From positions 151,771-215,770 of the forward strand of contig JACOSO010000023.1 of the NCBI GenBank assembly GCA_016178785.1: a stretch of DNA of 64,000 bases, written 5' to 3'. The translations under genes and the position numbers were made by a program. The stretch comes from Bacteroidota bacterium. Its GTDB lineage: Bacteria; Bacteroidota; Bacteroidia; Cytophagales; Cyclobacteriaceae. The notes below the pieces were generated by a model. It made no database searches. It was not told the origin of the DNA and was given only the letters and a program-made list of their open reading frames with translations. This document shows, piece by piece, positions 8,591 through 16,315 of this stretch; position 1 is the first letter of the stretch; every line of letters begins with the position of its first letter.

Positions 8591-11434
8591 GTGAATTCTT
8601 ATTACCAATCATTGATTCTGGTTTTTGTATGTATGCTCGATTGCGTTGGCCAAGAATTCACATTTAAAAATTATAACGAACAAAACGGGCTGCCAAGTTC
8701 TGAAGTCTACCAGGTGTTTCAGGACCACGAGGGGTTCATCTGGTTTGCCACCGATAATGGCGTGGTAAGATTTGATGGGGGCGAATTTAAATTATTCAAC
8801 AAATCGAATGGCCTGGCAGATGCTGTAGTTTTCTCAATCATTGAAGATCCCAACTACAATCTATGGTTCAAAACCTTTGCACGAGTAACTTCCATTTATA
8901 AAAATGGAAAAATGACTCCGTACAAATTTAACGACCACCTGAAGTCAATGAATGGAACCGAGTTTATGTCAATGGCAGTCGATAGCCTTGGTCAGGTTTA
9001 TGTTTCCCAATATGGATTTGTCAGAATCACACGTCATGGTGTAAAGGAGCAAATAGCAGTACCACCGCGTGCTTTCAGCATTTTGCGATTTGCAAAAAAG
9101 GATTTTATGGTTGGATTCCTTCCAAGTCAGAGTTTGGAGAATGTTTATTTTAATGGAAAGAAGTTTAGCATTCGGATTTCTACAGATGAGGGCACTGGCT
9201 CTGTAATTTGCAAGCTCTGGCATGACGAAATGTACCTGGCGGTAAACAAGATATTATTCAAGCTTACAGGGAATGAAGCAAAACCGGTCTTGGTCTCTCC
9301 AGAGCCTATTATCCATCTGTCGGTTGACAAAGAAAATAATTTTTGGATTGGTTGTTTGAATAACGGTGCGTTATACTTTTCAGATAATTCCTTTAAGCAT
9401 CCCCAGGAAATGCCCTTACTGAAAGGTCGTTCCGTTACATCTATACTTCAGGACACGGAAGGGGGTTTTTGGTTTTCAACCTTGGAGAGGGGGGTCTACT
9501 ATATACCTAACCATAAAATCATGAGTCATAATTTGCCGGAGGATTCAAAAATGAATTTTGCTCTGTCAAATGATGAAAGCGTTTTCGTTGGCTTTTACAG
9601 TGGAGCTTTACTGAACATAGATAAGAAGACAAGGCAGAAGAAATGGTCTGTAGATTTACACAAACCGGTGGTAGCAGGTGAATTCCTGAAAGACGACAGC
9701 CTATTATGGATTTCAACCTCTCTCAATTCTGTATTATTAAATAAACAAGGGGTAGTGGTGAAAGAGTATCCGTTTATTGCTGAAGTTGGCTCGAAATTTA
9801 TGGCAAAGAAATTTTTTAAGACTCACGATCGAATTTGGGGCGTCAATCGCTATGGAGCATTAGAGTTTGATTTGAAAAGCAATTTACTATCCATGCATAA
9901 ACTTGACTTTTGGAGCAGGAGCATTTTTGTGAACGGCAATGATGTTTATTTAGCCGGCATAACGGGGCTGCGCAAAACGGACAAGTCTTTTAGAAAGATC
10001 ACGGAGATCAGTGCATTCAGCAATGATACAATATCAGGGTTAACACTCATGCCAGGCAAGAGAATTCTGGTGTCGACAGTGGGCAGCGGGTTTAAAATAA
10101 TTGAAGGAGAAAAGATCACATCGTATTCAAAAAAAGAAGGACTCATCTTTGAAAGTATTTATGCAACTGCAGTTGACAGCTCGCTATGGCTGGGCACGGA
10201 AAAGGGGCTTCTAAAAGTCGATCTCAACTTATTATTGGATAAGGGCGAGTTCAGCTACAACCTTCTTGATAAAACATCAGGCCTGATTAGCAACAAAGTG
10301 AATTACATTGCGCGAAGTGGAAACGAAACATGGTGCATCTCCAATGATGGTTTTTCTGTATTCGATGACCGGGAGATTCGTTTTGCCAATAAGAACCCCG
10401 TACCTCGCATTGATAGAATAAGTGTCAATTCAAGTACGGTAGACTCCACTCAATTGGTTGATTTGTCCTACCGGGACAATAATATTGGTTTTGATTTTGG
10501 GTTTCAGTCCTACAATAACAGGAATCTTTTCTTAAGACATAGGTCTTCTTCCTCCGTTCAATGGAATTACACCCAGGATTTTAATGTCAATTATTATTCA
10601 TTAGCCTCGGGCAAATACACATTCGATGTAGAATATTCAACGGACCGTACCCACTGGAAAAAGATCATCTTTCCGAGCACTGTGAATATCAAACCGGTGT
10701 GGTGGGAAACGATCTACTTTAGATTGATGATCCTGCTCGTAACAGGTTTGATCTTTTTCATTTACTTCCGTGCAAAATATAAAAGCAGGTTGTTGAAGCT
10801 GGAGCTGGCCGATAAGTTAAAGTCAGAGAAGGAGCGCATCGCCCAGGATCTTCACGATAACATTGGTTCGAAATTAGTCTCTTTGTCTTTGGGGTTTAAT
10901 CATGTGGTAAAAGAATATGAGATAGAATCTTCAACAGCAGAGCAAATTTATAGCAATGTTAATTCAACTGTATCCGAACTTAGGGATACGATCTGGGCTA
11001 TACAAAAGGAGGGTGTAACCGTGGTCGAATTTTGCGACAAAGTGAAAAACCTGGTGTGGAGGCTAAGGCAAAATAACGGCACTATTCACTATGATCTGCA
11101 GATTAAAACAACACAGGAGAATATCACACTCAAGCCAACCCAGGCTATAAACCTTTATCGCATTGTCCAGGAGGCAATAGCTAACAGCCAGAAATACAGC
11201 CAGGCAGATCTCATTTCTTTAAATGTTTGTGACGATAAACTCAATCGTTTTTGTGTAAAAGTGGAAGACAACGGAAGAGGTTTTAATTTAAACAACTCCC
11301 CTTTCAATGAGCGATACGGATTAAAAAATATGAGATCAAGAGCGGAGGAGATCAAGGCATCATTTGAAATATCCACGGAGCCAATGAAAGGAACACAGGT
11401 GATGGTTTCTCTCCGACTTACCGATGAGACCTAA
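8591..11434 (+). CDS. Two-component sensor: beta-propeller, Y_Y_Y domain, HisKA_3 histidine kinase
   Basis: A 947-residue membrane sensor. The order is a signal peptide (1-21), a periplasmic seven-bladed propeller made of 'EGFIWFATDNGV', 'NLWFKT', 'NNFWIG', 'GGFWFST' and 'SSLWLGTEKGL' type units (about 25-600), a Y_Y_Y domain (about 610-705), one membrane helix (about 715-735), then a HisKA_3 dimerisation helix with the phospho-accepting histidine in AQDLHDN (His755) and a HATPase with RIVQEAIANSQKYS and VEDNGRGF. There is no fused receiver or AraC domain, so it needs a separate regulator of the NarL/LuxR type. The start codon is GTG. The convergent LuxR-type regulator gene next door is the obvious partner. 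Confidence 0.92.
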   Translation: MNSYYQSLILVFVCMLDCVGQEFTFKNYNEQNGLPSSEVYQVFQDHEGFIWFATDNGVVRFDGGEFKLFNKSNGLADAVVFSIIEDPNYNLWFKTFARVTSIYKNGKMTPYKFNDHLKSMNGTEFMSMAVDSLGQVYVSQYGFVRITRHGVKEQIAVPPRAFSILRFAKKDFMVGFLPSQSLENVYFNGKKFSIRISTDEGTGSVICKLWHDEMYLAVNKILFKLTGNEAKPVLVSPEPIIHLSVDKENNFWIGCLNNGALYFSDNSFKHPQEMPLLKGRSVTSILQDTEGGFWFSTLERGVYYIPNHKIMSHNLPEDSKMNFALSNDESVFVGFYSGALLNIDKKTRQKKWSVDLHKPVVAGEFLKDDSLLWISTSLNSVLLNKQGVVVKEYPFIAEVGSKFMAKKFFKTHDRIWGVNRYGALEFDLKSNLLSMHKLDFWSRSIFVNGNDVYLAGITGLRKTDKSFRKITEISAFSNDTISGLTLMPGKRILVSTVGSGFKIIEGEKITSYSKKEGLIFESIYATAVDSSLWLGTEKGLLKVDLNLLLDKGEFSYNLLDKTSGLISNKVNYIARSGNETWCISNDGFSVFDDREIRFANKNPVPRIDRISVNSSTVDSTQLVDLSYRDNNIGFDFGFQSYNNRNLFLRHRSSSSVQWNYTQDFNVNYYSLASGKYTFDVEYSTDRTHWKKIIFPSTVNIKPVWWETIYFRLMILLVTGLIFFIYFRAKYKSRLLKLELADKLKSEKERIAQDLHDNIGSKLVSLSLGFNHVVKEYEIESSTAEQIYSNVNSTVSELRDTIWAIQKEGVTVVEFCDKVKNLVWRLRQNNGTIHYDLQIKTTQENITLKPTQAINLYRIVQEAIANSQKYSQADLISLNVCDDKLNRFCVKVEDNGRGFNLNNSPFNERYGLKNMRSRAEEIKASFEISTEPMKGTQVMVSLRLTDET

Positions 11435-12084
11435 AGCCCTGCTTTCTTTATGGCTTCAATTTTATTGTTAACCTGCAGCTTTGTGAAAATGTTCATCATG
11501 TGCTTCTTCACGGTATTAGGTGCAATCGCTAAGGTGTCGGCAACGTTGTCATAAGTTGCCCCTTGTTCAACCAATCGTAAGATCTCAAATTCACGGTCAG
11601 TTAAAATCACTCCCTCGGCAGTTTCTTTTTGCAGTTTGCTCCTGTTGGTGGCTGGCGATAGAAATGCGATTGCCTTCCGCGCGATGCTGGGCGACATCTG
11701 GGCGCCACCGTTGTAAACATCAAGAATAGTCTTAAGAATAAAAGAAGGCTTTTCATTTTTAAGTAAATAGCCAACAGCCCCCACCCGGAAAGCATCAAAA
11801 ATCAGTTCGTCAGTATCCGAGATGGTAAACATGACGATAAGAATATCCGGAAAGAGTTCTTTGATCAACCGTGTGGCGTGAATTCCTTCGTCAGGAAAGC
11901 CCATGCTTATATCCATAATAATTACCTGTGGGCGCTGCTCAGGAGGTAACTGCTGAAGGTGCTTGAAAAATTTAATTCCTCCGTTGCTGATATCTATCGA
12001 TTCGATTTCCGAAAACTCGAGGAGTTCTTTCTTTAAAGCGGTGGCAAGGGCTTCATCATCGTCAACAATTGCAAGTTTGATCAT
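11431..12084 (-). CDS. LuxR/NarL-family response regulator
   Basis: A 217-residue regulator: receiver domain with acidic DDDE near residue 8, phospho-acceptor Asp58 (IIMDIS), Thr near 88 and Lys in LLKNEK, followed by a LuxR helix-turn-helix (LTDREFEILRLVEQG, then TVKKHMMNIFTKLQV) at about 150-210. HisKA_3 kinases usually pair with this output type, so the neighbouring sensor is a likely partner. The gene is convergent with that sensor and the stop codons overlap in four bases. The ATG at 12084 is chosen because it begins the conserved MIKLAIVDDD strand. Confidence 0.9.
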   Translation of the reverse strand: MIKLAIVDDDEALATALKKELLEFSEIESIDISNGGIKFFKHLQQLPPEQRPQVIIMDISMGFPDEGIHATRLIKELFPDILIVMFTISDTDELIFDAFRVGAVGYLLKNEKPSFILKTILDVYNGGAQMSPSIARKAIAFLSPATNRSKLQKETAEGVILTDREFEILRLVEQGATYDNVADTLAIAPNTVKKHMMNIFTKLQVNNKIEAIKKAGL

Positions 12085-12285
12085 GGCTGCAAAAGTAACT
12101 GTCTTTCCAGCAGGCGACAATACTTCTTTTGGAGTACATAAGAAGGATTTTCCTGTATTTCATTAGAAATTTTACATCGCTTGCAATCTGCGAGGAAGCT
12201 TTAAAGAAAATTTGCTGACTCAAGTTCTGTTTAAAACCTTACTCAAACAGTATGGCCTTGGTAAAAGAAATCCCGATAGGTTTGA

Positions 12286-12621
12286 TTACTTTTTAACGCT
12301 ATCGGCAGGTTTTGCCTGTTGCTTAGGAAGGGCTGCAGGAGCGGCTTGTTGCTCATTAGCTTTCTCCATGATCTCGTCTGTAGTCGCTGCAACGTTTGGC
12401 GTTGTGAAGTTAGTAGCTAACGAAAATGCGATAATCGCTATGGCAAAACCCCAGGTGAGGCGCTCAAGGATATCTCCCGTCTTTTTCACCCCGATAAGGT
12501 TGCTGGCACCTGAGCCACCAAATTGGCTGGAAAGGCCACCACCTTTGGAATTCTGGGCTAACACTACTAAAACCAATAAAATTGCGCTAACAATGGCAAG
12601 GCTGATCAATAATACGTACAT
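12286..12621 (-). CDS. secG: Preprotein translocase subunit SecG
   Basis: A 111-residue inner-membrane protein with two membrane segments (about 2-22 and 53-72) joined by the conserved loop AQNSKGGGLSSQFGG, the SecG hallmark. SecG assists SecYE/SecA in protein export. The C-terminal tail, rich in Ala, Gln and Pro, is a variable cytoplasmic or periplasmic extension. It follows the TPR-like gene with a three-base gap, so the two are surely one transcript. Confidence 0.92.
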   Translation of the reverse strand: MYVLLISLAIVSAILLVLVVLAQNSKGGGLSSQFGGSGASNLIGVKKTGDILERLTWGFAIAIIAFSLATNFTTPNVAATTDEIMEKANEQQAAPAALPKQQAKPADSVKK

Positions 12622-12624
12622 GGC

Positions 12625-13452
12625 TTATTTTCTTAAATCTTCAATTTGGGCTGCAAAGTAAGCCTTTTTCTGGGGAAACTTCCAAATCAGTTTTTTCAAA
12701 GCTTCTATGGCCTTCTCTTTTTTGCCCTGTTTCAATAGAATTTCAACCAATGTTTCCGAAACGATATTATCCCCGAATTGTCCACTATGCTCGGACAGAT
12801 CATTACTTTCTTGCGGAGGAGGTGGAAGTGTTGATTTTGTTCTGGTAATGGAGGGCTGTGTCTTTATGAATTGATCTATGATTTCGATCTGTTCGATCTG
12901 CTTGATGCTTTCAGGCTTTATTTTTTTTTTTGTCGTTTTGATTTCCTCGACCAGGTCTGTTGCAATCATTGGTACCGGCTTGTGCTCCGTTTTTTCTTTT
13001 TTTCCTGCCTGTACTGCAGCCTTTTCAGCCGCTGTAAGGGGAGAAGCTTTCTCACTCTCCATCTTTTCAATGAAATCCTCAAAAGCTTTCTTAGACTCAT
13101 GCATGGTGGCTATGTCGGCCATCAATTGATCGAGGAATTGGTCGTTTGACTTTGTATCTGTCGAAGAAGCCTTAGGTAATTCTTCGGTAACTAATGATTT
13201 AGATTCTACTCTTATGCGAACAGGGGCAGTCATCACAGATTTTAGCGCTGAGCGGTCTGTGCTGTAAATGGCGCTTTTGTGAAGCAATTTTTCTTTGGAT
13301 TGAAGACCGTTGTCTTGTGCCGCCCGTGCGGCAAGATTGTTGATCACCTGGCTGTAAGGAAAATCTGTTGATAACGAAGCGAGCTCATTTGCTTCCTCAG
13401 CCGTCAATGAAGTAAAATTGGCCAACAGATTATTAAATGATTCTCTTTCCAC
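12625..13452 (-). CDS. TPR-like conserved protein upstream of secG
   Basis: A 275-residue soluble protein of unknown function. The N-terminus (FNNLLANFTSLTAEEANELASLSTDFPYSQ) and the C-terminus (SETLVEILLKQGKKEKAIEALKKLIWKFPQKKAYFAAQIEDL) are helical. The latter looks like a single tetratricopeptide unit, separated by a long charged low-complexity linker rich in Lys, Glu and Thr. Position directly before secG and after lptE is, from memory, common in Cytophagales. A role in envelope biogenesis or secretion is only an inference from that synteny. Confidence 0.7.
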   Translation of the reverse strand: MERESFNNLLANFTSLTAEEANELASLSTDFPYSQVINNLAARAAQDNGLQSKEKLLHKSAIYSTDRSALKSVMTAPVRIRVESKSLVTEELPKASSTDTKSNDQFLDQLMADIATMHESKKAFEDFIEKMESEKASPLTAAEKAAVQAGKKEKTEHKPVPMIATDLVEEIKTTKKKIKPESIKQIEQIEIIDQFIKTQPSITRTKSTLPPPPQESNDLSEHSGQFGDNIVSETLVEILLKQGKKEKAIEALKKLIWKFPQKKAYFAAQIEDLRK

Positions 13453-13631
13453 AGGCTACAGGTTCGAGGAAAGTAAATGTAAAATAAAAAGGAGGCAGAA
13501 ACAACAATTTACTGGTCGCGGAAACCTGAAATCGTCACCCGTTGTTTGCAGGAAATCCCTTTTAAAGAAACTCAAGTCATGAAGTGTGATACTCGCAGCT
13601 CCAGATCACGATCACGTTCTTGGCAGTGCCG

Positions 13632-13802
13632 TTATACCGTCACCCTTTTCTTGGTTGTTAACTTCCTTGTCTGTTTACGAGGTGAACTTTGCTTGACTTT
13701 AAGTTTCTTAATTGCCTCACTTATTCTTTTCCCCTCTTCTTTTGTTAAGGGTTCAACACCACCAATAAAGTCAACATCCAGTTCTTTTTTTTTGGCTCTC
13801 AT
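13632..13802 (-). CDS. Small antitoxin-like protein downstream of GNAT-like gene
   Basis: A 56-residue, very basic small protein starting MRAKKKELDVDFIGG and containing EPLTKEEGKRISEAIKKLK, a pattern I associate with short antitoxin-like partners in Bacteroidota and Chlorobi. Its ATG overlaps the stop codon of the restored upstream frame in an ATGA, so translation is coupled to the upstream GNAT-like gene. The C-terminal half is a Lys/Arg/Thr tail. The pairing as toxin-antitoxin is inferred from the arrangement, not demonstrated. Confidence 0.55.
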   Translation of the reverse strand: MRAKKKELDVDFIGGVEPLTKEEGKRISEAIKKLKVKQSSPRKQTRKLTTKKRVTV

Positions 13803-14333
13803 AACTCAGTGTTTTTAAAGTATCTGTCTAATAATTTTAAGGCTGATCTGGTTTCAATAACCATTAACCTTCCACCTGCATGAAAGGCCCAATGTCTCAA
13901 CATAATGATTGATTAATTGGGTTTTTGAAACGAATGATATGTTTCCCTCAAACCCTCGCTGAAAAGAAAGTCGACAAGCAAATGCTACCAAGTTTCCAGG
14001 CACTCCTTCGTAGACTTTTTCGCTGCCTTTGTTAAAGGGAGCGCTCTCGACCAAGTGCATATATACATGGTCGGACTTAATCTCAAGGCTCATTAATCCT
14101 TGAGTTATATTTTTGTTTTCAGTCGTAGTGAGTTTATAAACTTCTCTATCGGGTTGATTTAACTCAAATTTCCAGTCGAAAACCCAACCGTTTTTCTTAG
14201 TAACAGTTTTTAAGTCCTCTCTTGTCAGGTGAATGATACTGGTCGTGAAACTGTCCCTCGTAATTCTGTTCTCAATCGAATTGGTCAGCTTATCAATTAC
14301 AAAATTGAGTCCTTTAGTCATTCGTTTTTTCAC
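13799..14333 (-). pseudogene. GNAT-fold acetyltransferase-like (toxin-like) gene with a -1 frameshift
   Basis: The first 148 or so codons encode a GNAT-like protein (YEGVPGNLVAFACRLSFQRGFEGNISF is motif A; then QLINHYVETLG). The original frame then ends in an unrelated GLSCRWKVNGY and a stop at 13854-13856. Shifting the frame by one base in the GGGCC at 13886-13892 restores AFHAGGRLMVIET followed by SALKLLDRYFKNTEL and a stop that overlaps the next gene in ATGA. A one-base loss therefore probably inactivated it, unless it is a sequence error. With the basic 56-residue partner it would form a two-gene toxin-antitoxin-like unit inserted between lptE and the TPR/secG genes. Confidence 0.75.
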
Positions 14334-14382
14334 AACACAAATTACTCATTTCTGTCCGTTTTTTAGGAGTGATTCATGTGAA

Positions 14383-14922
14383 TTACCAGGTAGCTATCGT
14401 GGCATTAAAAATATCGATCATGATCTGATCGAAGATTTTCTTCTCAAGCGATTCTTGAACAGAAAAAAATTCAGAAGTGCTATTGTCAAAGTCCGCGTAG
14501 AAGGAAAAAGTGCGGTCTTTAAAACTGTTTTTAGGCTCAAGCGTATCAACGTAGTTTACTTTCACGGCAATGGTTAGCCTCGTTTGCGCTCCATAGTTAG
14601 GAGTAACGTTAGTACCCGTACCTTGGCTAGCCTGCGGAGCGATTGGCGCGGTTGCATAGGTAACGATCGTTCCTTCAATTTGAAGTTCGCCATTAGCAGG
14701 CACAACTCGCAAGCTTGAATTTTGCTGATAATAATCCTTCACTCTGTTAGTCACAGTTTGGCCTAAATTGGCCGGACTTAATTCCGTGTTGTTGTAAAAC
14801 TGATCTACCTGAATCGATTTTGCATTGGTCGAAGCACCTGAAAGAGAATACTTAATGCATCCGTTCAATAAAATCATTGAACTGATTGCGATTAGTAACG
14901 TGAGAACTGAAAACCGATTCAT
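14383..14922 (-). CDS. lptE: LptE-like LPS-assembly lipoprotein
   Basis: A 179-residue lipoprotein: signal MNRFSVLTLLIAISSMILLNGC with lipidated Cys22, followed by CIKYSLSGASTN and the IQVDQFYNNTELSPANLGQTVTNRVKDYY pattern of Bacteroidota LptE. LptE plugs the LptD barrel and helps place LPS in the outer membrane. A start eight codons earlier would lie inside a tandem CACATGA repeat and would add a non-signal-like leader, so the ATG at 14922 is preferred. It follows the sigma-54 activator gene on the same strand. Confidence 0.85.
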   Translation of the reverse strand: MNRFSVLTLLIAISSMILLNGCIKYSLSGASTNAKSIQVDQFYNNTELSPANLGQTVTNRVKDYYQQNSSLRVVPANGELQIEGTIVTYATAPIAPQASQGTGTNVTPNYGAQTRLTIAVKVNYVDTLEPKNSFKDRTFSFYADFDNSTSEFFSVQESLEKKIFDQIMIDIFNATIATW

Positions 14923-14954
14923 GTGTTCATGTGTTGATGTGCTCATGTGTTGAC
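14920..14954. repeat. Tandem CACATGA/CACATCA repeat at the lptE start
   Basis: Read on the minus strand the stretch is five imperfect copies of ACACATGA (ending CACATGAACACATGA). The lptE start codon is the ATG of the last copy. It is one of several word-repeat tracts in this window. Confidence 0.55.
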
Positions 14955-15006
14955 GGTACCATGTTTTGTCAACTGTCTACTGCCTTTGTTCAAATTTTGA
15001 GTTGCA

Positions 15007-15068
15007 AATGCCTACTCCCCAACGTCTAATCCCTAATGCCCAAGACCCAATGCCTAATACCTAATGCC
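15007..15068. repeat. Degenerate CTAATGCC/CCCAATGCC tandem repeat
   Basis: About seven imperfect copies of an 8-9 base word (AATGCCTA, CGTCTAAT, CCCTAATGCC, CCCAATGCC, TAATACC, TAATGCC) fill the spacer up to the stop codon of the sigma-54 activator gene. It contains no ORF, hairpin or promoter that I can see. Confidence 0.6.
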
Positions 15069-16313
15069 TTATTTTTCCAGATCGTATTCTTTAATTTTTC
15101 GATAAAGCGTTCTTTCAGAGATCCCGAGATCGCGGGCAGCATACTTGCGCTTGTTTTTATTTTTGCTCAACGCACGCACGATCAGCTCTTTTTCTTTCTT
15201 CTGAATGGAAAGCGATTCGTCTTCGGCCTCGTGTGAAATGTCTTGAATCTCTTCTTCGACTTCATCCGGAACATTGCTTTGGGCAAGAACCACCGGCTGA
15301 TCTTGGGGAATTTTCGTTTCCTGAATCCCTTCAAAAAGATGGGTGTTGTTTTTCAGAATCTGGTGCGCTTTCGTTGGGTCGGCAAACATCTCAAGCACCA
15401 TCTTCTTCACTTCAGTCACATCTTTCTTCAAGTCGAAAAGTACTTTGTAAAGAATCTCTCTTTCCGAAATGTTTTCTTTTGAATGCTGTCCATTAATCAC
15501 TGCCGGAAGATTGGTTTCTTTGGGTAGATAATGTTCTAGCGTAACGGCATCGATTTCCTTTTGATTGGCTGAGAGAACTGAAATTTGCTCGGCCAGATTT
15601 TTCAGCTGACGAATATTCCCCGGAAAACGAAAATTCAACAGAACCGATTTTGCCTCCTCAGTCAACGAAATAGGTTTTACTTTATATTTCTCGGCAAAGT
15701 CAGAAGCAAATTTTCTGAAAAGTAACTCCACATCTTTTCCGCGGTCGCGCAAGGGCGGAACAAAAATAGGAACCGTGTTCAATCGGTAGTAAAGATCCTC
15801 GCGAAAACGCCCTTCCGAGACTTTGTTCAACAAATTCACATTCGTTGCGGCAACCACACGCACATCGGTCTTCAAAACTTTCGATGAACCTACTTTGATA
15901 AACTCACCGTACTCCAATACACGGAGCAACCTTGCCTGCGTTCCCAAAGGCATTTCACCAATCTCGTCCAGGAAAATCGTTCCGCCATTCGTCACTTCAA
16001 AATATCCTTTACGCGCTTCATGTGCCCCTGTGAATGAGCCTTTTTCATGACCGAACAGCTCTGAATCAATTGTTCCTTCAGGAATCGAGCCGCAGTTGAT
16101 AGCTATAAACTGTCCGTGCTTACGGGGGCTAAGGTTGTGAATGATTTTTGAAAACGATTCTTTGCCACTACCGCTCTCACCTGTAATCAATACCGACATG
16201 TCGGTAGGAGCTACTTGCATGGCTATGTGCACGGCATGGTTTAGCATGGGCGCATTGCCAATGATGCCGAACCGTTGTTTAATATTTTGTATTTCAGTTT
16301 CGAGGTTTGCCAT
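15069..16313 (-). CDS. Sigma-54 activator without receiver domain (AAA+ and Fis-type HTH)
   Basis: A 414-residue regulator. After only about 15 residues the AAA+ sigma-54 interaction domain starts: Walker A GESGSGKE (45-52), the sigma-contact loop GSFTGA (92-97, a Ser variant of GAFTGA), Walker B GGTIFLDE (110-117) and the FRFPGNIRQLKN sensor region. A linker rich in Glu and Asp (about 330-365) leads to a Fis-type helix-turn-helix (RKYAARDLGISERTLYRKI, about 385-407). With no receiver or GAF domain, control must be by expression level or an unseen partner. It sits 3 bases after miaB and upstream of lptE, an arrangement I recall as conserved in the phylum. Confidence 0.9.
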   Translation of the reverse strand: MANLETEIQNIKQRFGIIGNAPMLNHAVHIAMQVAPTDMSVLITGESGSGKESFSKIIHNLSPRKHGQFIAINCGSIPEGTIDSELFGHEKGSFTGAHEARKGYFEVTNGGTIFLDEIGEMPLGTQARLLRVLEYGEFIKVGSSKVLKTDVRVVAATNVNLLNKVSEGRFREDLYYRLNTVPIFVPPLRDRGKDVELLFRKFASDFAEKYKVKPISLTEEAKSVLLNFRFPGNIRQLKNLAEQISVLSANQKEIDAVTLEHYLPKETNLPAVINGQHSKENISEREILYKVLFDLKKDVTEVKKMVLEMFADPTKAHQILKNNTHLFEGIQETKIPQDQPVVLAQSNVPDEVEEEIQDISHEAEDESLSIQKKEKELIVRALSKNKNKRKYAARDLGISERTLYRKIKEYDLEK

Positions 16314-16315
16314 TT

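Noticed and set aside
12085..12285. Terminator or gene between secG and the response regulator
   Set aside because: No stem with T tract and no reading frame with recognisable sequence.
12212..12661. Plus-strand 149-codon frame opposite secG
   Set aside because: Antisense shadow of secG; repetitive and without domain.
13886..13892. Programmed -1 frameshift in the GNAT-like gene
   Set aside because: No X-XXY-YYZ slippery heptamer and no downstream hairpin of note; simple one-base loss or error is more likely.
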